Origin: Wuchereria bancrofti
Taxonomy: Eukaryota; Nematoda; Chromadorea; Rhabditida; Onchocercidae
NCBI GenBank assembly: GCA_005281725.1
Contig: SSBO01000045.1
Span: 5,782 to 24,836 of the forward strand
DNA length: 19,055 nucleotides
Reading direction: 5' to 3'
Of the stretch, positions 18,068-19,055 are shown in pieces. The position numbers were made by a program, and so were the translations under genes. The stretch's first letter is position 1. Every line of letters begins with the position of its first letter. A model generated the notes under the pieces. The model had not been told where the DNA came from and made no database searches. It worked only from the letters and a program-made list of their open reading frames with translations.

Positions 18068-18256
18068 GAAAAATCCGTTAAGTCCTCTCTAGGTGAAATA
18101 ATACGCTCGTTGTTGTTGTAAATTAATGTGTGTCTGTATACTGTATAAATGGATTCTTTTGCTTGGATTACTTCATTATGTACCCGCAGGATACTATAAT
18201 ATCATATTTTATTTTTTTGAAAAATTCGTTAAATCCTCTCTAGGTGAAATAATACG
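18068..18256. repeat. 38-base direct repeat pair, 151 bases apart
   Basis: Bases 18068-18105 and 18219-18256 match at 36 of 38 positions; the core CCTCTCTAGGTGAAATAATACG is identical. A second pair, ACGTTTCATCAATTTTTTT at 18254 and 18347, overlaps the end of the first. This is a small degenerate repeat cluster of unknown origin. Confidence 0.8.
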
Positions 18257-18942
18257 TTTCATCAATTTTTTTGATAAAATTCTTCTGAAATCTACCAGAA
18301 AATTTCTGATCGATAAAAATTTCATTCATAGAAAAGAGTGAAAAAAACGTTTCATCAATTTTTTTTCGACAAAATTTTACAAAAGAATTATTCGACAGTT
18401 GCAGAAATTTTGACAAATAATTGTTGTGTCGGTGAAATGCTGACGAGAATAATTTGATTACTCCTTTCCAGCTTAATAAAAGGAGTATTTTGTTGAGGTT
18501 AAAATAAATGAAACAGGTAGAAAATAATATGATTATCCGATGATTTATAAATGCCTCAATGAATGAGAAAGTATTGGACAAAACTATGCCCAGCTTAGCA
18601 GGTGGTTCTATTGTCCGATTACACTTTTCTATTAGACATCATTATTAGATGAAGCAGTAAGGTGTTGATAGCCGTATTCTTGATAGTAAGTAATAGTCCG
18701 AATATTATTATTTAATAATGCTGAATTTTTAATTTCAATATTACTTTTGTTCAACATTAAAGACATTAAAGATGAAATATAAATTTCGGAAATGGGATTT
18801 TTAAAAAACTTAGAAAACTAGAATTGCCGCAACTGCTTTCAAACATTTCAATGCACTAATTCCACATCAGCAGTCAAAAATCTGTTGTAATAGTTTTGGA
18901 TGAAGTCATTGCAAGTTATTATTGAAAAACATTTATTTTAGG

Positions 18943-19003
18943 CAAATAAATAAATAATAATAATACATAGTAATAATAAATAATAGTAGTAATGCTAATA
19001 ATC
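18943..19003. repeat. AAT/AAAT microsatellite
   Basis: AAAT units change into AAT units and then mixed TAG/TAA triplets. Low-complexity sequence, no function implied. Confidence 0.8.
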
Positions 19004-19055
19004 AATGATACCAGCAGAAAAAGTAAAACTAATCATTACTTATTCAGATCTATCA

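Larger units (their letters stand above)
17683..19055. other. AT-rich non-coding stretch with short repeats
   Basis: No gene could be supported. It holds a polypurine patch near 17777-17800, a 38-base direct repeat (18068, 18219), a second short repeat family (18254, 18347) and an AAT-rich microsatellite near the right end. A 113-codon minus-strand ORF (18581-18240) crosses the repeats and encodes low-complexity Phe/Ile/Lys-rich sequence, so it is treated as chance. Confidence 0.45.

Noticed and set aside
18240..18581. 113-codon minus-strand ORF
   Set aside because: Low-complexity Phe/Ile/Lys/Ser-rich sequence with an internal repeat that comes from DNA direct repeats; no splice or homology support.

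Overview
The window looks like a piece of an AT-rich nematode nuclear genome, possibly filarial. The evidence is short introns, acceptors mostly of the T-rich ...TTTTCAG or TTTAG type, small exons, very AT-rich intergenic DNA, and a eukaryotic eEF1B tail split by an intron. There is no bacterial gene layout, rRNA, tRNA or CRISPR. Most long uninterrupted ORFs are intron read-through or antisense shadows, so genes were rebuilt by eye from exons with matching splice phase. Function is recognised in only three places.

Layout. (1) 1-3.1 kb: plus-strand coiled-coil exons (1863-3101, perhaps also 232-345 and 818-870), with reading-frame breaks between exons. Interleaved on the minus strand are exons (884-1682, perhaps to 466) whose translation resembles a POT1-type telomere-binding OB fold. 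(2) 3.1-4.2 kb: no gene seen, two hairpins. (3) 7880-4240 minus: an eleven- or twelve-exon gene whose last four exons resemble the DHR-2 region of DOCK-family guanine nucleotide exchange factors, much shortened. (4) 7.9-8.5 kb: spacer with a TA microsatellite. (5) 10670-8550 minus: a nine-exon gene with every splice phase consistent, encoding about 235 residues of no family I recognise. (6) 11.1-14.8 kb plus: exons of an unrecognised, probably membrane, protein. The first part is present twice because 11076-12660 is repeated at 12662-14246 across a single N. (7) 15186-15483 plus: the last two exons of translation elongation factor 1 beta/delta. (8) 15643-16598 plus: four exons of an unrecognised protein starting 160 bases further on. 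(9) 16.6-19 kb: no gene supported; a 155-base duplication across a second single N, a hairpin, octamer motifs and short repeats.

Both Ns sit exactly between two copies of the same sequence, as expected if overlapping contig ends were joined without merging. If so, the true locus is about 1.74 kb shorter and the doubled exons are not a biological duplication. The genes show no obvious shared pathway. The eEF1B tail and the gene close behind it could be operon-like, but no trans-splicing evidence is visible.
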